64,000 nucleotides of DNA from Alkalihalobacillus sp. TS-13. GTDB taxonomy: Bacteria; Bacillota; Bacilli; Bacillales; Fictibacillaceae. The stretch lies in contig NZ_JAHKSI010000001.1 in NCBI RefSeq assembly GCF_019720915.1, positions 1,984,001 to 2,048,000 of the forward strand, given 5' to 3'. The position numbers were made by a program, and so were the translations under genes. Shown here in pieces: positions 9,605 to 21,153 of the stretch. Numbering within the stretch: the first letter of the stretch is position 1; every line of letters starts with the position of its first letter. Under the pieces are notes generated by a model, which searched no databases, was not told where the DNA came from, and worked only from the letters and a program-made list of their open reading frames with translations.

Positions 9605-11152
9605 ATGTCAAAACAAACGTTCATACAAGGCACAATGATTTTGATTGTTGCTGGATTGATTACAAAAGTGTTAGGGTTCATCAATCGAATCGTCATTGCC
9701 CGTATCATGGGTCCTGAAGGTGTAGGATTATATATGATGGCTGTCCCGACCTTATTACTTACGATTGCACTGACGCGTCTCGGTCTGCCTGTAGCGATCT
9801 CCAAATTGGTAGCAGAGGCAGACGCGCAAAACAATCCGAGAAAAATCAAACAAATCCTTGTCGTTTCGTTAACAATAACAGGAATTCTAAGTATTATTTT
9901 TACATTTGCGCTGATTGCACTTGCACCTATTTTATCACGAACATTATTAACTGACCACAGAACTTATTACCCGCTCATTGCGATTGCACCGGTCGTTCCG
10001 ATTGTCGCACTGTCTTCTGTTATACGGGGATACTTCCAGGGGAGACAGAACATGAAGCCCTCTGCCTATTCCCAGGTAATCGAGCAAGTTGTACGCATTA
10101 CACTTGTGGCAGTGTTAACAAGTGCACTTCTGCCTTATGGTGTTGAATATGCTGCTGCAGGAGCGATGATTTCAGTTGTAATCGGTGAACTTGCATCCCT
10201 CCTTTATATGTTTTCGGCGTTCAAACTCCAAAAACGTATCAGAATTCGAAGAGGATTTTTCAATTATGTGACAAAAGGAAAAGAAACGTTCAATCAATTG
10301 ATGCGAATATCATTACCGACCACAGCCAGTCAATTGGTCGGATCAGTTTCATATTTTTTCGAACCGATCGTCGTCGCTAGAAGTCTTTATCTTGCGGGTG
10401 TCACTACTGTTATTGCAACTCAACAATACGGGTCCTTAGCAGGATATGTCATTCCATTCTTGACGCTTCCAATGTTCATCACCTACTCATTATCAGTCTC
10501 ACTTGTACCAGCCATCAGCGAAGCAGCTGCACAAAAAAAGCATCATGTCGTGGAATACAGGCTGAATCAAGCTCTGAGGATTTCAATGCTTTCCGGAGGG
10601 GTCTCGGTGGTCATCACCTATGTCCTTGCAGCACCTTTAATGGATTTGATGTATAACACACCGGAAGTTGCCGTTTATGTAAAATTGATGGCGCCATTTT
10701 TCTTCTTCCTCTATTTCCAGGGACCTCTTCAAGCTGTGCTGCAGGCACTTGATCTGGCTAAGGCAGCAATGATCAACAGTATCATCGGAGCCATCGTCAA
10801 AATCATCGCGATCTTTTTGCTCGCTTCTAGGCCAGATCTCGGGATCATGGGTGTAGCCCTTGCAATTGTCATCAATGTTGTACTTGTCACCATGCTCCAT
10901 TTTGCCACGATTGTAAAAGCAATCAGTTACACGATCGTCGTCAAAGATTATTTAAAAGGCATCCTGGCAATCGCAATGACTGCTGTAGCAGTTTCAGGCT
11001 TCCATCATATAGTGGATCTGCAGCTCCTCCCTCGGACATTGTTTTCTATCGGGTTTACGCTGCTATTGTACTTGCTCCTGGTCATCGGTCTAAAATTAAT
11101 TAAAAAAGAAGACGTCCAATACATCCCATTCTTGAAAAAGATTGTACGTTGA
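9605..11152 (+). CDS. spoVB: Stage V sporulation protein B, MOP-superfamily flippase
   Basis: Polytopic membrane protein of the MVF/MATE-like (MOP) superfamily, needed for spore cortex formation, probably as a lipid-linked precursor flippase. 515 residues with about 14 TMs. Family motifs are KVLGFINRIVIARIMGPEGVGLY at the N-terminus and VIRGYFQGRQNM near residue 138. The frame stays open for 45 codons upstream, but the ATG at 9605 has AGGGGCG in front, and this gives the B. subtilis SpoVB length. It is one of few plus-strand genes in the window and converges on the DUF421 gene with a shared terminator. Confidence 0.95.
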   Translation: MSKQTFIQGTMILIVAGLITKVLGFINRIVIARIMGPEGVGLYMMAVPTLLLTIALTRLGLPVAISKLVAEADAQNNPRKIKQILVVSLTITGILSIIFTFALIALAPILSRTLLTDHRTYYPLIAIAPVVPIVALSSVIRGYFQGRQNMKPSAYSQVIEQVVRITLVAVLTSALLPYGVEYAAAGAMISVVIGELASLLYMFSAFKLQKRIRIRRGFFNYVTKGKETFNQLMRISLPTTASQLVGSVSYFFEPIVVARSLYLAGVTTVIATQQYGSLAGYVIPFLTLPMFITYSLSVSLVPAISEAAAQKKHHVVEYRLNQALRISMLSGGVSVVITYVLAAPLMDLMYNTPEVAVYVKLMAPFFFFLYFQGPLQAVLQALDLAKAAMINSIIGAIVKIIAIFLLASRPDLGIMGVALAIVINVVLVTMLHFATIVKAISYTIVVKDYLKGILAIAMTAVAVSGFHHIVDLQLLPRTLFSIGFTLLLYLLLVIGLKLIKKEDVQYIPFLKKIVR

Positions 11153-11165
11153 GATTTATCCTTTC

Positions 11166-11222
11166 AAAATTCGCTATCGCTTGGCTTGCTTGACCCGCAG
11201 GAGTGTCGCGAATTATTCGTAA
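11166..11222 (+). repeat. Family 1 repeat, 3'-end remnant
   Basis: Only the terminal part of the family 1 element remains: GCTTGCTTGACCCGCAGGAGTGTCGCG followed by an AATT-rich end. It lies directly behind the spoVB stop. Confidence 0.65.
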
Positions 11223-11270
11223 AACGGTACTATTCCTGTAGTCCACCAATTAACAATTACAGTACCTTAA

Positions 11271-11307
11271 AAAAAATCAACCCGCAAGATTTAGTGGGTT
11301 GATTTTT
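11271..11307. terminator. Bidirectional terminator between spoVB and the DUF421 gene
   Basis: Inverted repeat AAAAAATCAACCC / GGGTTGATTTTT with a 12-base loop. It has A/T runs on both sides and sits between two convergent genes. It overlaps the last two bases of the DUF421 stop codon. Confidence 0.9.
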
Positions 11308-11971
11308 AATCGTCTTCTGTCAGATCGATAAAGAAGATTCCATCTGCCTCTAGAGAACAAAAAGAGATCTTTTTCAAGTCTCGAAAGCCCAGTTTTTTTA
11401 ACTCCTGGCGTAACCACAGCTCGGTTTTACCTAATCGTTTCAGATGCTGTTCCTGGATTTTTCCGTCCAAAACCAATGGCAAAGGAAAAAGATTACTCCC
11501 AGGGTCATCCTCATTTTCTTCCTCTTCCTTTTTAATCACAGAAAGTTTCCCTGTCGGTTCAAGGATCGCAAACTCGACATCCGAGATTTTATTTACTCCA
11601 TTCTCACGTAATTGAATCAATAAATCGTCGAAGTTATATCGTTGCTTTTTCATTTGGGTTTCATCTATTTGACCTCGATCAATGATGACCGAAGGCTTAC
11701 CGTCAATAATATGTCTCATTTTTTCGCTTTTTAAAGAGACAAAGGCAAAAAACACTTGCAGTATCAGTAGAACACCGATACCGAGCAACGATTGCATCAT
11801 CGGTTTTTCAGGACTTTCAATCGATATGACTGCCATTTCCGCAATCATGATTGACACAACAAAGTCTACAATCGATAATTGACCGATTTCCCGCTTCCCC
11901 ATTAATCGGAATACGATGATGATGATAAAATATATGAAAAGGGTCCGAAACAGTATAATCCCGATTTCCAT
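11306..11971 (-). CDS. DUF421 membrane protein (YrbG/YetF type)
   Basis: 221 residues. Three N-terminal TMs (about 5-80) contain FRLMGKREIGQLSIVDFVV, the DUF421 hallmark. They are followed by a cytoplasmic alpha/beta domain with PSVIIDRGQID and LPLPLVLDGKI. In spore formers these proteins relate to SpoVAEa-like modules and YetF. The role is not established here. Start ATG 11971 follows AAAGGAGAAG. Eight open codons upstream were rejected because they contain this SD. The position near spoVB matches yrbG of B. subtilis. Confidence 0.88.
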   Translation of the reverse strand: MEIGIILFRTLFIYFIIIIVFRLMGKREIGQLSIVDFVVSIMIAEMAVISIESPEKPMMQSLLGIGVLLILQVFFAFVSLKSEKMRHIIDGKPSVIIDRGQIDETQMKKQRYNFDDLLIQLRENGVNKISDVEFAILEPTGKLSVIKKEEEENEDDPGSNLFPLPLVLDGKIQEQHLKRLGKTELWLRQELKKLGFRDLKKISFCSLEADGIFFIDLTEDD

Positions 11972-12044
11972 GGAAGTCTTCTCCTTTCTATACATAGTCT
12001 CACCGACTAAGGAGAAGATATGAAAAGATCTGGATGGTAAAATT

Positions 12045-13334
12045 TTAGTAGTACGCTAATAAGTAGCGTAAAACCAGATAAATCGTTGAAATGATCAGTG
12101 AAACGATGACAATCGGGAATCCGATCAGTAAGAATTGTATAAAACTAAAGGTTTGTTTTGATTTTGACGCTAATCCTGCCACGATGACATTTGCTGAAGC
12201 CCCAATCAAGGTTGCATTTCCTCCTAAACACGAACCTAAAGCAAGAGCCCACCAGAGCGGATCGAGGTTTTGAATCCCGTATTCCTCGAACTCCATGATG
12301 ACTGGAATCATGGCAGCTACAAACGGGATATTATCTACAAACCCAGACAATAACCCTGATCCCCATAAAATGATGACCGCAGTCTTAGGTATATCCCCTT
12401 CTGTCCAAGACAATATCCCTCTAGCCATTTCATCAATGATTCCCACTTCAATCAACCCACCGACCAAAATGAACAAACCAATGAAGAAAAATAGCGTCAC
12501 CCATTCGATTGAACGGAAAACTTCTTCAATCTCCTGTTCCTTCGTCGTCAACAATAACAACAACAAAGCACCACTCATTGCGACAGTGGTCAAATCCAAA
12601 TGAAGGATTGGATGAAGCAAGAAGCCACAAATCGTCATGAGAAGAACCGTAACAGACTTATAAAGCATCGGTCCTTTTTTCAAGTATTCTTTTGGATCAA
12701 GCTGCATCAACTGCAATCTTTTTTCACTTGAAATGAATAAACTGCGACGGTAAAAGAGAGATAAACCTCCAATGGCTACAAGATAGATGATCAACACAAT
12801 TGGTCCAAGATTTAGGATGAAATCATTGAAATCCAGATGATCGACAGCCTGACCGATCATGATGTTTGGAGGATCACCAATTAACGTTGCAGTCCCTCCG
12901 ATATTCGCAAAAATAATCGCACATATTAAGAATGGTGTGCTAGATACCTTTAACATATTCGTCAGGGTGATGATGATCGGGACCAACAACAGGACTGTTG
13001 TGACATTATCCAAAAAAGCTGATCCGATCGCTGTAATCGTGGACATGACGACCAATAACGGTATCGGTTTTCCTTTGACCTGTTGAGCCAAAAGAATCGC
13101 TATGTATTCGAATACCCCATTTTGACTCGTAATCGAAACGAGCACCATCATTGAAAATAACAAAGCAATTGTATTCCAATCGACATGCTCGAAGAAAGCT
13201 TGCTCGACCTCCAATAGGCCTAAAATGAGCATGATGACTCCACCGCAGCAAGCAACAAGTGCACGATTGATTTTTTCAGTCATGATTCCGATGTAACTGG
13301 CTAAAAAAATGATAAACGCTAAGGTTACGTTCAC
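12045..13334 (-). CDS. ArsB/NhaD-family ion transporter
   Basis: About 430 residues and 11-12 TMs. Typical motifs of the ion transporter superfamily are present: FLDNVTTVLLLVPI near residue 105, GDPPNIMIG near 155, DNIPFVAAMIPVI near 335 and GGNATLIGASANVI near 370. The duplicated half structure has a GDPPN-type signature in the first half and GASAN in the second. It could export arsenite, exchange Na+/H+ or take up anions. The sequence does not decide which. GTG 13334 is chosen because GAGG lies 9 bases upstream. ATG 13343 abuts the SD and is less likely. Confidence 0.9.
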   Translation of the reverse strand: MNVTLAFIIFLASYIGIMTEKINRALVACCGGVIMLILGLLEVEQAFFEHVDWNTIALLFSMMVLVSITSQNGVFEYIAILLAQQVKGKPIPLLVVMSTITAIGSAFLDNVTTVLLLVPIIITLTNMLKVSSTPFLICAIIFANIGGTATLIGDPPNIMIGQAVDHLDFNDFILNLGPIVLIIYLVAIGGLSLFYRRSLFISSEKRLQLMQLDPKEYLKKGPMLYKSVTVLLMTICGFLLHPILHLDLTTVAMSGALLLLLLTTKEQEIEEVFRSIEWVTLFFFIGLFILVGGLIEVGIIDEMARGILSWTEGDIPKTAVIILWGSGLLSGFVDNIPFVAAMIPVIMEFEEYGIQNLDPLWWALALGSCLGGNATLIGASANVIVAGLASKSKQTFSFIQFLLIGFPIVIVSLIISTIYLVLRYLLAYY

Positions 13335-13468
13335 ATTTCCCATCCTCTACTTGTCCGTAATAGTACATCGTATGTTAGAGAATAGGTAATCATGTTCGAC
13401 TTCTAATTTATCTTTGTCCTGAATAAGTTGTACTAAGGAATATACATGCCTATAAGGGGTGAGGGAAT

Positions 13469-13846
13469 ATGTCTAGACGTATGATGGCAGCAATGGGGTT
13501 CGGACTGATTGTCGTACTGGCGATCATCATGACCAGCAGTTTCTTACTATCGCTTATCCTTCGATTCTCAAATCTGACTGAGCAATCTTTAACCTGGGTC
13601 ATCCTTGGTTTGTCAGTCATAGCGCTCTTCATTGGAGGAATCGTATCAGGGAGAAAAGGAAAGGAAAAAGGATGGTTGCTAGGGGCAGGTACGGGATTGT
13701 TGTTCACACTGGTGGTCTTTCTTGTTCAATACCTTGGTTATCAAGTGAAATTTGATCCGCAGCAGTATATCTATCACCTTGGTTATTTACTTGCCTCAGC
13801 TTTAGGAGGGATGATGGGAGTCAATTTCTCTTCACATAAACACTAG
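13469..13846 (+). CDS. TIGR04086-family membrane protein (YrzE-like)
   Basis: 125 residues with four predicted TMs. Small glycine motifs (GGIVSGRKGKEKGWLLGAGTG) lie between TM2 and TM3. It matches the TIGR04086 family of uncharacterised Bacillus membrane proteins, usually found next to yajC, as here. SD GGGGTGAGG before the ATG. Plus strand, divergent from the NhaD-family gene and convergent with yajC. The function is unknown. Confidence 0.85.
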   Translation: MSRRMMAAMGFGLIVVLAIIMTSSFLLSLILRFSNLTEQSLTWVILGLSVIALFIGGIVSGRKGKEKGWLLGAGTGLLFTLVVFLVQYLGYQVKFDPQQYIYHLGYLLASALGGMMGVNFSSHKH

Positions 13847-13857
13847 GAATATTGTGA

Positions 13858-13920
13858 AATGTGCGAGACTACTGCGGGTGAGGAGGCTTGCATATTGCCG
13901 TGGAAAGCGAGAATATTTCT
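13858..13920 (-). repeat. Family 1 repeat, degenerate remnant (inverted)
   Basis: CTACTGCGGGTGAGGAGGCTTGC followed by CCGTGGAAAGCGAGAATATTT resembles the reverse complement of the ends of the family 1 element, heavily shortened. It is weaker than the other copies. Confidence 0.45.
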
Positions 13921-13961
13921 GATTTGTAGAAAGCAACAAACTCTACGAAAAAACCACAACG

Positions 13962-14026
13962 AAAAAGAGACTGATCCATCGTGTAATCTGTATTCAGATG
14001 CACGAACTGTTTCAGCCTCTTTTTTT
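13962..14026. terminator. Terminator between the TIGR04086 gene and yajC
   Basis: AAAAAGAG and CTGA pair with TCAG and CTCTTTTT across a 37-base loop. The loop contains its own small ATCTG/CAGAT hairpin. T-runs flank both sides, fitting the convergent genes. Confidence 0.75.
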
Positions 14027-14033
14027 GCGGTTA

Positions 14034-14306
14034 TTATTGATTGTTATCGACCACTTCACGAATTGCAGAGCGATCGTATGTAAGTTTCGATCCATCTCCT
14101 GCACGAAGGACGACTGAGTTGTTTTCCTCATCAATCGCTTCGATCGTTGCGTGAAAACCGCCAATCGTAATTACGCGATTTCCTTTTTCAAGACCAGACT
14201 GCATTTGCGCCGTCTTCTTCTGACGCTTTTGTTGAGGTCTGATCAAGATGAAGTAGAAAATCACGAACATAAGGATAATTGGTATTAATCCACCTAAACC
14301 TTCCAT
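14034..14306 (-). CDS. yajC: Preprotein translocase subunit YajC
   Basis: 90 residues. A single N-terminal TM (about 4-22) is followed by the family signature FILIRPQQKRQKK and a small cytoplasmic beta domain (GNRVITIGGFHATIEAID). YajC is an accessory partner of SecDF in the membrane. SD AAAGGGGTGA before the ATG. It follows tgt by 33 bases in the conserved queA-tgt-yajC operon. Confidence 0.96.
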   Translation of the reverse strand: MEGLGGLIPIILMFVIFYFILIRPQQKRQKKTAQMQSGLEKGNRVITIGGFHATIEAIDEENNSVVLRAGDGSKLTYDRSAIREVVDNNQ

Positions 14307-14339
14307 TTGTTATTCACCCCTTTCAAGTCATAATGTATG

Positions 14340-16528
<2,189 letters not shown>

Positions 16529-16585
16529 TATCACTTCACCTATTTATCTGCTTTTTTGTATGTTCATTGTTGTTAAGAGTTGGCT

Positions 16586-16777
16586 CTATCTGAAGCGTCC
16601 GATCAAATAAAAAATCAACGAAAGGACGATACTCACGACAATAGATGTGACAATCGGAAAATAAAAGGTCGTATTTCCTTTTTTGAAAACGATATCGCCT
16701 GGTAATTTTCCGATGAAACTGCCAATGATTCCAAATAGAATAAATACGATCCCGATAACAATGAAAATTTTACTCAT
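16586..16777 (-). CDS. DUF2905 small membrane protein
   Basis: 63 residues with two TMs (about 3-22 and 40-60) and the loop [19 protein letters not shown], which defines DUF2905. It overlaps the ruvB stop by four bases and so is co-translated with ruvB. The function is unknown. Confidence 0.9.
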   Translation of the reverse strand: MSKIFIVIGIVFILFGIIGSFIGKLPGDIVFKKGNTTFYFPIVTSIVVSIVLSLIFYLIGRFR

Positions 16778-17778
16778 GGCCTTTTCGGTTCCTCCAAGTC
16801 AAAATGCTTGTAGGCAAGTCCAGTTGTCATACGCCCCCTTGGTGTCCGTTGGATGAATCCAATCTGGAGCAAATAAGGTTCGTAGACGTCTTCGATCGTT
16901 TGAGGTTCTTCACCAATTGTTGCTGCGATGGTATTCAAACCTACAGGACCGCCTTTGTAATTTTCAATAATCCCTCTTAACAATTTATAGTCAATATTGT
17001 CCAATCCTAAACGGTCCACTTGAAGCCTTTCAAGTGCTTGGACCGCAATATCCTTTGTTATGATCCCATCTCCTTGTACCTGTGCGAAATCACGAACCCT
17101 TTTCAGTAGTCTGTTTACGATACGAGGAGTGCCGCGAGCTCTCCGCCCTAATTCTTCAGCAGCATCCGGCTGGACTTTTATCTCAAAAAAATCTCCTGTA
17201 CGGATGACGATTTCCGTCAAATCATCTAATTCATAGTAATCAAGCCTGCTATGCACACCAAAACGGTCACGCAGCGGAGCAGATAACAAACCTGCTCGAG
17301 TTGTCGCTCCTACTAACGTAAAAGGTGGTAGATCCAAACGTACAGATCTGGCTGTTTCCCCTTTTCCAATAACGATATCAAGGCAAAAGTCTTCCATCGC
17401 CGGATACAAGACCTCTTCAACTGATCGATGCAGCCGATGGATTTCATCGATGAAGAGGACATCCCCAGGTTCAAGTGCAGTTAAAATCGCTGCTAGATCA
17501 CCAGGCCGCTCGATTGCTGGGCCACTTGTAGTCCGAATGTTTACACCCATTTCATTAGCGATGATACAGGAAAGAGTCGTCTTTCCTAAACCAGGAGGAC
17601 CATATAAGAGTACGTGATCAAGTGGTTCACTTCGCATTTTTGCAGCTTCAATGAAGACTTGAAGATTTTCTTTTACCTTCCGTTGTCCGATATATTGTTG
17701 GAGGTATTGTGGCCGCAGACTAAATTCAAGCGTTTCATCTTCCTGATTGAGTTCATTAGAAATTATCCGTTCTTCCAT
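16774..17778 (-). CDS. ruvB: Holliday junction DNA helicase RuvB
   Basis: AAA+ motor driving branch migration with RuvA. 334 residues: Walker [10 protein letters not shown] near residue 64, Walker B FIDEIHR near 112, sensor I GATTRAG near 158, and arginine finger and winged-helix domain to the end ([13 protein letters not shown]). The start ATG is 17 bases after the ruvA stop. Confidence 0.98.
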   Translation of the reverse strand: MEERIISNELNQEDETLEFSLRPQYLQQYIGQRKVKENLQVFIEAAKMRSEPLDHVLLYGPPGLGKTTLSCIIANEMGVNIRTTSGPAIERPGDLAAILTALEPGDVLFIDEIHRLHRSVEEVLYPAMEDFCLDIVIGKGETARSVRLDLPPFTLVGATTRAGLLSAPLRDRFGVHSRLDYYELDDLTEIVIRTGDFFEIKVQPDAAEELGRRARGTPRIVNRLLKRVRDFAQVQGDGIITKDIAVQALERLQVDRLGLDNIDYKLLRGIIENYKGGPVGLNTIAATIGEEPQTIEDVYEPYLLQIGFIQRTPRGRMTTGLAYKHFDLEEPKRP

Positions 17779-17795
17779 CTCACACCCACCTCAGG

Positions 17796-18389
17796 TCAAT
17801 TCAATAATAATTGTAAAGCTTTCTTTATGTATTGATCCGTTGACAATCCACTTTCACCTTCTAGCTGAGGTGCAACTTTCTTGATTTCTTTCTGACCATA
17901 GCCAAGAGCTTCAAGTGCTTCAAATGCATCTTGAAGACCATCTTCTGGCTTTTCAACTTTGGGTTTCTCTTCGATTTTCACTTCAGTCCAGTTCGTCAAT
18001 TTCCCTTTGAGATCCAAAATCATCTGTCTGGCAGTCTTTTTACCGACCCCTGGAAAACGTGTAAGAAACTTCTCATCTTCATTTTCAATGGCAGTAACGA
18101 CCTGATCCGGCTTCCCAGATGCTAGAATAGCCAGTGCTCCTTTTGGGCCAATTCCAGAAACTTGGATCAATTTCATGAACAAATCACGTTCATCCAGGTT
18201 TTCAAACCCATACAACGCCAAAATATCTTCACGTACATGCTGATACGTAAAAATAGTCGTCGTGTTTCCAATTTGTTTTTGATATATGAAAGGATTCGGA
18301 CAGTTAATTTTATATCCGATATTGCCGCATTCGAGTACGACATGATCTGTATGTATGTATTTCACTATTCCTGTAATATAATCAATCAA
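17796..18389 (-). CDS. ruvA: Holliday junction DNA helicase RuvA
   Basis: Tetrameric protein that binds four-way junctions and loads RuvB. 197 residues: OB domain (1-63), two helix-hairpin-helix motifs (VSGIGPKGALAIL and FPGVGKKTARQMI), an acidic linker (about 140-150), and a C-terminal RuvB-binding domain ending YIKKALQLLLN. First gene of the ruvAB-DUF2905-queA-tgt-yajC block. A 600-bp repeat-filled gap precedes it. Confidence 0.98.
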   Translation of the reverse strand: MIDYITGIVKYIHTDHVVLECGNIGYKINCPNPFIYQKQIGNTTTIFTYQHVREDILALYGFENLDERDLFMKLIQVSGIGPKGALAILASGKPDQVVTAIENEDEKFLTRFPGVGKKTARQMILDLKGKLTNWTEVKIEEKPKVEKPEDGLQDAFEALEALGYGQKEIKKVAPQLEGESGLSTDQYIKKALQLLLN

Positions 18390-18420
18390 TGTTAGTAACC
18401 TTCTCCCCTATTTTGTTGAT

Positions 18421-18535
18421 GTTTGCGAAAATCACTCCCTTTCCGCGGGCGATCCGCAAGCCTGAGTTCCTCGCTGTGGGGTCTTACCTGACTCGCTTAT
18501 CCCGCTGGAATGTCGCGAATTTCAGTAAAATCAAA
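18421..18535 (+). repeat. Family 1 repeat, short internally deleted copy
   Basis: Both ends of the family 1 element joined directly: GCGAAAATCACTCCCTTTCCGCGGGC at the left and CTCGCTTATCCCGCTGGAATGTCGCG at the right. The centre is missing. It lies just upstream of ruvA. Confidence 0.75.
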
Positions 18536-18639
18536 CTTTGTCAGAAATCAACAGTATTCTTAAACGAAGCCATAAGAAAAGTTCTTTTATAAGAGTGTAG
18601 CGGTTTTTCTTTTTTAGTTTCCTTCTACACTTTTGGCCG

Positions 18640-18732
18640 GAATATCCGTTAAATCGGCCGGATTATAGCCGGAAGCAGCAGGAATATTTATGAAACTGGC
18701 CGAATTATGAGCAATAACCGCCGGATTCTGTT
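18640..18732. repeat. GGCCGGA-rich intergenic repeat cluster
   Basis: Four GCCGG- or GGCCGA-type motifs (TTGGCCGGAATATCCG, TCGGCCGGATTATAG, CTGGCCGAATTATGAG, ACCGCCGGATTCTG) are spaced about 25-30 bp apart in AT-rich sequence between ruvA and bofC. It resembles an array of degenerate units. No coding potential. Confidence 0.5.
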
Positions 18733-18865
18733 AATCCATAAAAATACGAACGTCTCTTCTTATTTTTTCATTGTAGCACATCTGTTGAAGAAAAGTCGAA
18801 AGAATATAAGAGCTGACGGAGTTTCAATCGCTAGTATCACTCTTCTTTAAGATACTTGTCATTCA

Positions 18866-18922
18866 TTGATTTCTGCGACATTCACTTCCATTCCACAGGA
18901 GCGTCACAAACTCGCTTAACTC
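18866..18922 (+). repeat. Family 1 repeat, remnant
   Basis: TTGATTTCTGCGACATTCAC followed by TTCCACAGGAGCGTCACAAA matches the outer ends of family 1 with nearly all internal sequence lost. It is the second family 1 trace in the ruvA-bofC gap. Confidence 0.5.
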
Positions 18923-18961
18923 AAAAGGTACCAACTTTTTAATCTCTCAAAGCCTAGGATG

Positions 18962-19000
18962 AAAATAAAAACGACCTGCTGGGAAAAGTTTCAGCAGGCC
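18962..19000 (-). terminator. bofC terminator
   Basis: CCTGCTG / CAGCAGG stem (18975-18981 and 18992-18998) directly after the bofC stop, with a T-rich tail on the minus strand. Confidence 0.88.
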
Positions 19001-19007
19001 CTATTGT

Positions 19008-19574
19008 TCATTTTTTGATAGCATATGGTTCATATTGATTGAGTACTTCTTGGTAATCTGATTTGGTTTCAATCCGTATTCCTTCTTTCAACTTTTCAAG
19101 AAGATTACTTTCGAGTTTATTCACATCGATTTGATAGAAGGACTGTATGATTTGGTCTTCATGAGGTCTACCATTGAAAATCGTAAGGATGCTATCCTCC
19201 GTCAGACCGAAAAAACCATTCACTTTTGAGAGTGGTGAGATATCATCGATTTCTTTCTCGAATATGACTCGTTTCAAATCTTGGTCGATCATTTGCCAAT
19301 CAGCGTAAGCTGCCCAAAAATCTTCCATCGACCAGATTGTTTCATAAATGACTTCTTGACTGCTTTCCCCGTCTAAATAAGTTCGCTGTAGAAGAACTTC
19401 GACAGTGAGTGGACCAGAAACAGTCTGTGCTTCCTGCTCGTGCGTTTGACTTTGGGAAGGAAGGTTTGCTTTCACCTCGTCCTCAAATGAATGAAACAAC
19501 AGCACATAAACTGCCCCTAATACGGATACAACTATAGGAAAAATCCAAGCTGCTTTCACAGGGAAGGTTTTCAC
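19008..19574 (-). CDS. bofC: Forespore regulator BofC
   Basis: 188 residues: an N-terminal signal-type hydrophobic segment (about 8-28), then an extracytoplasmic region with the BofC features (LQRTYLDGESSQEV and VNGFFGLTEDSILTIFNG). In B. subtilis BofC is made in the forespore, acts in the intermembrane space and restrains SpoIVB signalling to the pro-sigmaK processing complex. Genes for that complex, spoIVFA/FB, are also in this window. The start is a GTG with AGGTGA seven bases upstream. Confidence 0.9.
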   Translation of the reverse strand: MKTFPVKAAWIFPIVVSVLGAVYVLLFHSFEDEVKANLPSQSQTHEQEAQTVSGPLTVEVLLQRTYLDGESSQEVIYETIWSMEDFWAAYADWQMIDQDLKRVIFEKEIDDISPLSKVNGFFGLTEDSILTIFNGRPHEDQIIQSFYQIDVNKLESNLLEKLKEGIRIETKSDYQEVLNQYEPYAIKK

Positions 19575-19668
19575 CTGACTATCACCTCACGTTTGTCTTC
19601 CTCAGACAAATATACATTCAGTAATAGTTTTACCGAATCAGGGTAATTTATCCATCTTAAATGAATCG

Positions 19669-20406
19669 CTATTGTTCATCGACAATTTCAAGGTTATGAT
19701 ACACTTCCTGAACATCATCAAGCTCTTCCAATGCCTCGATCAGGTTGAACATTCTTTGTTCATCCTCCCCTTCAAGCTTTGTCAGCGTCTGAGGAATCAT
19801 CGTGATTTCTGCAGTTGAAGGTGTATATCCTTTTGAAAATAAATCATTCTTAACACTAGAAAATTGTTCGGCATCGGTGTAGATCTCATACGATTCTTCA
19901 TTCATTTCATATTCTTCTGCACCTGATTCGATGATTTCTAAAATGAATTCATCTTCAGAAAGTGAAACATCGTCTTGATCAATGATAATCACACCTTTAC
20001 GTTCAAACATGAAAGCCACACATCCAGATTCTCCTAAGTTCCCGCCATTTTTCGAAAACGCATGTCTTATTTCAGCAGCAGTGCGATTTTTATTATCCGT
20101 AAGTACTTCAACCATCACAGCTGTACCATCTGCTCCATATCCTTCATAGACGATTTCTTCATAGTTGACGCCTTCTAAATTTCCAGTCGCCTTTTTAATA
20201 GCACGATCGATATTTTCATTCGGCATGTTTGCTGATTTTGCTTTATCAACAGCTAAACGGAGTGATGGATTTGTCTCGGGGTCACCGCCACCTTCTTTTG
20301 CAGCTACAAAAATTTCTTTAGCAAGCTTCATAAACACTTTTCCGCGCTTTGCATCCTGCGCATTTTTCCTGCGTTGTATATTTTTCCATTTAGAATGTCC
20401 TGCCAT
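19669..20406 (-). CDS. YebC/PmpR-family protein
   Basis: 245 residues. The family N-terminus is AGHSKWKNIQRRKNAQDAKRGK. It has three domains, with GGDPETNPSLRLAVDKAK and YEGYGADGTAVMVEVLTDN as conserved blocks. Members act as transcription regulators or, as shown for the YeeI/TACO1 branch, as translation factors for proline-rich stretches. The position beside safA-coxA and ruvAB matches yrbC of B. subtilis. Confidence 0.95.
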   Translation of the reverse strand: MAGHSKWKNIQRRKNAQDAKRGKVFMKLAKEIFVAAKEGGGDPETNPSLRLAVDKAKSANMPNENIDRAIKKATGNLEGVNYEEIVYEGYGADGTAVMVEVLTDNKNRTAAEIRHAFSKNGGNLGESGCVAFMFERKGVIIIDQDDVSLSEDEFILEIIESGAEEYEMNEESYEIYTDAEQFSSVKNDLFSKGYTPSTAEITMIPQTLTKLEGEDEQRMFNLIEALEELDDVQEVYHNLEIVDEQ

Positions 20407-20464
20407 ATTGTTTCTCCCCTTTTCTTACACTTCTTTTTTCAATATAGCACATATCTATACCCTT

Positions 20465-20503
20465 AAAAAAGAAAATGGAGCTGACACAAAAGGCGTCAAC
20501 TCC
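20465..20503 (-). terminator. coxA terminator
   Basis: GGAG-T-TGAC pairs with GTCA-G-CTCC around a nine-base loop, followed by TTTTCTTTTTT on the minus strand. It lies just beyond the coxA stop. Confidence 0.85.
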
Positions 20504-20517
20504 AGCTCTAAACTTCT

Positions 20518-21078
20518 TTAACGATTGTTTTGGAAAGGTCGTTGCATTGCATCCCCTATGTCGTTCATAATTGAATTTACATCTGAACGAACTTCTGCGA
20601 AACCATTCCCATTTCTCAAATCGTCATCGACATTTCTGATTCTTGTAAACATTTCTTCGTCCGTTGTTACCCGAACGTTTTTATCAGTTATTTGTTGCAC
20701 AACTTCTTTTACTTGCTTTCTAACATCCTGGTCGTTTTGATCATTCGTATCGACGCCAATCAAAACTGTGTCACCATTAACCACGACACGCACATCATCA
20801 ACGTTTTTCATTTCCTTGACTCTCTTGGAAATTCGAGCAGCAAGCTCTTCACCATTATAATCATCTGCATAATTGACTTCTGCCCTGTCGAGGTCTCTGC
20901 GATCACGATCTGCAATCTGAGTTAAAGGTCCCTCATTGGCATCATCATTCGTATAATATCCAATAGGACGAGTGTCATTATTATAACGTGTTTCCATCGC
21001 TCCGTTACCATCTGCATTACATGCCGTCAATGCACTTGTCAGCATTAAAGCTGAAGTCAATACAATTAATTTTTTCAT
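20518..21078 (-). CDS. coxA: Sporulation lipoprotein, YhcN/YlaJ family (CoxA-like)
   Basis: 186 residues with a lipoprotein signal peptide (MKKLIVLTSALMLTSALTAC, lipidated Cys at 20). A YhcN/YlaJ domain follows: RISKRVKEMKNVDDVRVVVNGDTVLIGVD. In B. subtilis coxA (yrbB) follows safA in one operon, exactly as here, and its product is found in the spore cortex. ATG 21078 has AAAGGAGG upstream. Seven extra open codons were rejected because they cover that SD. Confidence 0.9.
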   Translation of the reverse strand: MKKLIVLTSALMLTSALTACNADGNGAMETRYNNDTRPIGYYTNDDANEGPLTQIADRDRRDLDRAEVNYADDYNGEELAARISKRVKEMKNVDDVRVVVNGDTVLIGVDTNDQNDQDVRKQVKEVVQQITDKNVRVTTDEEMFTRIRNVDDDLRNGNGFAEVRSDVNSIMNDIGDAMQRPFQNNR

Positions 21079-21153
21079 TAATAAACCTCCTTTCACCATT
21101 TAGAATGGCAATCGGAGGTTTAAATTAATCCTATTTGAGACGGAAATAGTTCC

